Origin: Actinomycetota bacterium
Lineage (GTDB): Bacteria; Actinomycetota; Acidimicrobiia; Acidimicrobiales; Ilumatobacteraceae
Direction: 5' to 3'
Length of the DNA: 8,794 nucleotides
Assembly (NCBI GenBank): GCA_009704065.1
Contig: WLEX01000035.1
Coordinates: 1-8,794, forward strand
The stretch's first letter is position 1, and each line of letters starts with the position of its first letter. The notes under the pieces were generated by a model, which made no database searches, was not told the origin of the DNA, and saw only the letters and a list, made by a program, of their open reading frames with translations. Shown here piece by piece: positions 6,064-8,794 of this stretch. The translations under genes and the position numbers were made by a program.

Positions 6064-6765
6064 ATGCATCATTTCCGCGCACCCGATGCACGTCGTTTTA
6101 TTTCGGCGTCGCTCATGATTGGTGTGGCATTTGTTGTCTTTGGTGCCTCATTCGGTGTGTTGTCAGTTTCAGCTGGCGCGAGTATCGCTCAATCATGTGC
6201 AATGTCGCTACTTGTTTTCACGGGAGCATCTCAAATGTCAGCGGTCAGTGTGATTGCATCGGGCGGCAGTGTTGCGAGCGCCTTCGGTGGGGCAGTATTG
6301 CTCTCTGGGCGTAACGCGGTCTACGGATTAGCAATGTCACCAGTGCTCAAAGAGGGCGATCTTGCATCGCGCTTACTAGGCGCACAGTGGGTTATCGATG
6401 AGACAACTGCAGTGGTGTCTGCTGAAACTGATCCAGCAAAGAAGCGCACTGCTTTTTGGATTTCTGGTGCTATTTTGTACGCCAGTTGGAATATCGGCAC
6501 GTTGCTCGGTGCACTTGTTGGGTCCAGTATTAACCCCAGTGATTTCGGGCTCGATGCAGCATTTCCTGTGATGTTTATCGCCATGCTTGCGCCTCACCTG
6601 CGCACAATCAATGGCAAGAAGGCAGCTTTGTTTGGTGCTGTTATCGCAGTGGCTCTTGCGCCGTTCATGCCTATCGGTTTGCCAATCCTTGTCTCGGCCC
6701 TCGGCATGTTGTTTGGGTTATCACCCGAAAAAGATGTTCCAACTACATCGGACGGAACGCCGTGA
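6064..6765 (+). CDS. azlC: AzlC-type branched-chain amino acid exporter, large subunit
   Basis: A 233-residue polytopic membrane protein. AzlC pairs with AzlD to export branched-chain amino acids (BrnFE in Corynebacterium, YgaZH in E. coli); exact substrates vary between homologues. Family marks include FGASFGVLSVSAG (26-38), FTGASQMSAV (52-61), the RNAVYGLAMSP stretch (83-93), IDETTAVVSAE (111-121), ASWNIGTLLGALVG (140-153), FGLDAAFPVMF (161-171) and APHLR (176-180). The C-terminal ~15 residues are polar. It starts 2 nt after the hydratase stop with no clear Shine-Dalgarno, and its TGA overlaps the azlD GTG (GTGA, 6762-6765), so the two subunits are translationally coupled. No Lrp-like regulator is next to it. 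Confidence 0.93.
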   Translation: MHHFRAPDARRFISASLMIGVAFVVFGASFGVLSVSAGASIAQSCAMSLLVFTGASQMSAVSVIASGGSVASAFGGAVLLSGRNAVYGLAMSPVLKEGDLASRLLGAQWVIDETTAVVSAETDPAKKRTAFWISGAILYASWNIGTLLGALVGSSINPSDFGLDAAFPVMFIAMLAPHLRTINGKKAALFGAVIAVALAPFMPIGLPILVSALGMLFGLSPEKDVPTTSDGTP

Positions 6766-7064
6766 CTTGGACCTTTGTATTAGCGCTTGCTGCCTGTGCT
6801 TATGGTCTGAAGCTATTGGGTGCAGTCATCATCGGGCATCGTGAGATGCCATTGGCATTGCAGCGTTGTTTGTTGCTGATTCCTGCAGCGTTGCTGGCGG
6901 GCTTGATTGCAAAAGACACCTTTACTACGGGGCAGCACTACGCAATTGATGCAAGGGCGGCCGGGTTGGCGGTTGCAATTATTGCAACATGGCGCAAGTT
7001 GCCATTTGCGGCGATCATTGTGCTCGGCGTAGGCACCACTGCACTCATCCGTGTATTCGTCTAG
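6762..7064 (+). CDS. azlD: AzlD-type branched-chain amino acid exporter, small subunit
   Basis: A 100-residue, mostly hydrophobic protein with about four membrane segments, the normal AzlD size. It carries the family pattern around PLALQRCLLLIPAALLAG (30-47), a polar DARAAG (63-68) and WRKLPFAAII (77-86). It partners AzlC in the inner membrane. It starts at GTG 6762, overlapping the azlC stop by 4 nt. It is the last gene of the tight 4084-7064 unit. No convincing terminator follows; only a 5-bp stem at 7069-7085 without a T run. Confidence 0.92.
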   Translation: MTWTFVLALAACAYGLKLLGAVIIGHREMPLALQRCLLLIPAALLAGLIAKDTFTTGQHYAIDARAAGLAVAIIATWRKLPFAAIIVLGVGTTALIRVFV

Positions 7065-7094
7065 TTCGCTCGCTGATTCTGCGAGACTGAACGC

Positions 7095-7706
7095 ATGAGC
7101 TCATCGACCCTTCTCCTTGTCCTCGACTTGGTCGGTATTGCTGTTTTTGCGTTGTCGGGCGGCTTGGTAGGGGTAGAGAAGAAGCTCGACGTTTTCGGTG
7201 TGATTGCACTTGCCGCAACATCGGCTCTTGGTGGTGGAATCATTCGTGATGTGTTACTGGGGATTGCACCACCAGCAACATTTACCGACGCACGGTATTT
7301 GGTAGTGCCCATTGTGTGTGGTGTTTTCGTGTCCTATGTTCATCCCACCATCTCGCGGTTGCACAAGCCATTGGTAGTTCTTGATGCAGCAGGTCTCGGT
7401 TTGTTTGCCGTAGCCGGAGCGCAGAAGGCTTTGAGTGCCGGATTAAATGCGCCTGCTTCTGTTGGTATCGGAATGCTTACCGCAATCGGGGGAGGAGTGG
7501 CGCGTGATGTATTGGTCCGTGAAATTCCTGTGGTGTTACACCGAGAAATTTATGCAACTGCCGCCATTGCTGCTGCGACAGTAGTTGTGATTGGTGATCA
7601 CTACGATTTCAATCCCTCAGCAGTGGCCATTGCGGGAATCGTGGTGGCGTTTTCAATTCGCGTGATTTCGAAGTGGCGTGGCTGGTCGGCGCCTCGGCCA
7701 ACGTAG
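7095..7706 (+). CDS. TRIC-type cation channel family protein (YadS/YicG, former UPF0126)
   Basis: A 203-residue membrane protein made of two repeats of the glycine-rich family domain, about seven membrane helices in all. The signature occurs twice: GGGIIRDVLLG (46-56) and GGGVARDVLVR (132-142), each after a hydrophobic helix, the second followed by the conserved LHREIYATAA segment (149-158). Prokaryotic TRIC homologues form trimeric channels that conduct monovalent cations such as K+; E. coli YicG has also been linked to glycine uptake, so the substrate is uncertain. It lies 30 nt after azlD on the same strand; it may be read through from there or have its own weak -10 (GAGACT, 7083-7088, 6 nt before the ATG). 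Its TAG directly abuts the TAA of the convergent SRPBCC gene. Confidence 0.9.
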   Translation: MSSSTLLLVLDLVGIAVFALSGGLVGVEKKLDVFGVIALAATSALGGGIIRDVLLGIAPPATFTDARYLVVPIVCGVFVSYVHPTISRLHKPLVVLDAAGLGLFAVAGAQKALSAGLNAPASVGIGMLTAIGGGVARDVLVREIPVVLHREIYATAAIAAATVVVIGDHYDFNPSAVAIAGIVVAFSIRVISKWRGWSAPRPT

Positions 7707-8147
7707 TTATTGCTCTACGAGTTTTTTAAGTTTGCGCAAGTTGCGACGCCAAATGGCTTTCATAACAACTTGACCACCCACGAGTGCGCCCAATTTTCCA
7801 CCAAGCCACCATGGGAACACCAATACTTCAGTCCATGTGAAACGAGTAGTGGTGGGCGATAGTGCTGTGAGTGTGAAAACACCGGTACCAGTGACAACAC
7901 CTGTGTGAGTGACGCCCATTTCTTTTTCAGGTTCCCATGAAGTGATGGTCATTTCATCGACCAAGTTGATAGGTCCAACCTTGGTGTCGCAGAAAAATGC
8001 AGTTCCGGTGCCGCGGGTTTGCTCGGTCTTAAATCGAATAGCCACAGCGTCAGCCATCCAATCGATATGACGTTCGATGGGTTCCACTACTTCCCACACG
8101 CGGGCAGTAGATGCATTGAGATCGATGGAGACGCGAATGCCGCTCAT
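7707..8147 (-). CDS. SRPBCC (START/Bet v 1-like) family protein, polyketide cyclase/dehydrase-like
   Basis: A 146-residue protein with the order of a helix-grip ligand-binding domain. It has a first strand, then 'ASTARVWEVVEPIERHIDWM' (12-31) typical of the first helix, 'GTGTAFFCDTKVGP' (46-59), 'DEMTITSWEPEKEMGV' (64-79), alternating strands, and a long C-terminal amphipathic helix rich in Arg and Lys. The family binds hydrophobic ligands in a cavity; members serve as cyclases, lipid carriers or stress proteins, and no ligand can be assigned. The C-terminal helix is unusually basic (RRNLRKLKK, 134-142). The ATG lies 3 nt after the galT stop, so it is likely co-transcribed as the downstream gene, perhaps without a functional link to galactose. 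Confidence 0.85.
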   Translation of the reverse strand: MSGIRVSIDLNASTARVWEVVEPIERHIDWMADAVAIRFKTEQTRGTGTAFFCDTKVGPINLVDEMTITSWEPEKEMGVTHTGVVTGTGVFTLTALSPTTTRFTWTEVLVFPWWLGGKLGALVGGQVVMKAIWRRNLRKLKKLVEQ

Positions 8148-8150
8148 GAA

Positions 8151-8794
8151 TTATGCCTGCACCGAAGCGCTACGCAATTGAGTAGCAGCATCTTCGGGGG
8201 CGATGATGTTGATCATGACGCCGGTACCGCGTTCGAAACCTGCGGTGGTGGTGAGCTTGGGGAAAAGGTGCACGTGCCAGTGGAAGATGCCTGCATGGTG
8301 TGATGGCGCAGTGTGAAACACAAGGTTGAACGCAATATCGCCCAAGGTGGCTACGAGGTGCGCGAGTGCATCTCGAATAGCAAGCCCTACGCCGGTGAGG
8401 GCATCGTCTGATGTGTCGGTGAGGTGCTGGTTATGGGCCTTTGGCATGATGAGCATTTCGTATGGGCTCGATGACCAGAAGGGGCACACCACCATGGCGT
8501 GTTCGTTTTCAAGAACGAGACGCTCGGTCTGTGATTCGGCTTCGGTAGTGGTGCACACAATGCAGCCACCCTTGAAACGTTCGAATGCTCGTTCTTCTTC
8601 AAGAATTTCACCTGGTACGAACGGAAGGCCCAAGATTTGTCCGTGTGGGTGAGCAAGCGATGCGCCTGCCTCGCGACCATGGTTCACAATTGCTTGCGTG
8701 TAGCGAATGTTCGATGTGTGCGCATGAGTAACAAGACGACTCTTGAGCGCTGACATCATTTCGGCGATGACTTGATCGGAGAACATGTCGATAC
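8151..8794 (-). CDS. galT: Galactose-1-phosphate uridylyltransferase (GalT), N-terminus outside window
   Basis: The frame stays open to the window edge: codons upstream of the ATG at 8786 are sense (Ile-Asp before Met), so that Met is internal. About 213 residues are visible, against ~330-350 for the family, so the N-terminal third is missing. GalT moves UMP between UDP-glucose and galactose-1-phosphate in the Leloir pathway through a uridylyl-His intermediate. Numbered from the Met at 8786, the active-site motif is HPH at 46-48 in NHGREAGASLAHPHGQ, with His48 the expected nucleophile. Later marks are CIVC (75-78), PYEMLIMPKAHNQH (108-121) and HWHVHLFP (169-176), then 'AGFERGTGVMIN' (182-193) and a PED...LR ending. 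The CxxC in the second half is a feature of some bacterial GalTs. It heads a short operon with the SRPBCC gene. Confidence 0.92.
   Translation of the reverse strand, partial: IDMFSDQVIAEMMSALKSRLVTHAHTSNIRYTQAIVNHGREAGASLAHPHGQILGLPFVPGEILEEERAFERFKGGCIVCTTTEAESQTERLVLENEHAMVVCPFWSSSPYEMLIMPKAHNQHLTDTSDDALTGVGLAIRDALAHLVATLGDIAFNLVFHTAPSHHAGIFHWHVHLFPKLTTTAGFERGTGVMINIIAPEDAATQLRSASVQA

Noticed and set aside
7069..7085. CTCGC/GCGAG 5-bp stem with a 7-nt loop between azlD and the TRIC gene
   Set aside because: Short stem and no T run; too weak to call as a terminator or regulator.
8151..8786. The galT fragment as a complete short HIT-type protein starting at 8786
   Set aside because: The frame is open to the window edge and the motifs match the C-terminal two thirds of GalT, so the Met at 8786 is internal.

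Overview
The window looks like a compact, mid-GC (roughly 50%) bacterial chromosome segment with almost no non-coding DNA. The best guess is an actinobacterium, possibly a low-GC or streamlined Acidimicrobiia-type lineage. The clues are a MurA with Asp in place of the catalytic Cys (as in mycobacteria), several starts with no Shine-Dalgarno but a TANNNT-like -10 placed 6-7 nt before the start codon (the leaderless layout common in Actinomycetota), a stand-alone NifU-C protein and a MeaB GTPase. The lineage call is inference. No tRNA, rRNA, mobile element, CRISPR array or origin was seen.

Layout. 1-74: the last codons of a + strand gene, probably an S9-type peptidase. 85-1352: a protein with a C-terminal J domain, then a small alpha/beta hydrolase overlapping it by 4 nt. 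1349-2581 (or 2608), minus: an MFS transporter that runs tail-to-tail into the hydrolase and head-to-head against murA. 2630-3940: murA. 3897-4061, minus: a small one-helix membrane protein overlapping the murA 3' end. 4084-7064: a five-gene unit with junctions of -4 to +2 nt, namely NifU-C protein, meaB, enoyl-CoA hydratase, azlC and azlD. 7095-7706: a TRIC/YadS-type membrane protein. 7707-8147, minus: an SRPBCC protein. 8151-8794, minus: the C-terminal two thirds of galT, cut by the window edge.

How they may work together. The five-gene unit suggests a link between acyl-CoA and branched-chain amino acid metabolism. MeaB looks after B12-dependent acyl-CoA mutases, the hydratase acts on enoyl-CoA intermediates, and AzlCD exports branched-chain amino acids; the NifU-C protein carries Fe-S clusters. 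The mutase is not in the window. MurA starts peptidoglycan precursor synthesis and GalT belongs to the Leloir pathway.

The most notable non-coding signal is two separate divergent starts (MFS/murA at about 2608/2630, small protein/NifU-C at 4061/4084). In each, two outward-facing -10-like hexamers overlap in the middle and the start codons lie only 22-23 nt apart, so both look like compact bidirectional promoters making leaderless or near-leaderless transcripts. No dedicated defence or secondary-metabolite system was found.
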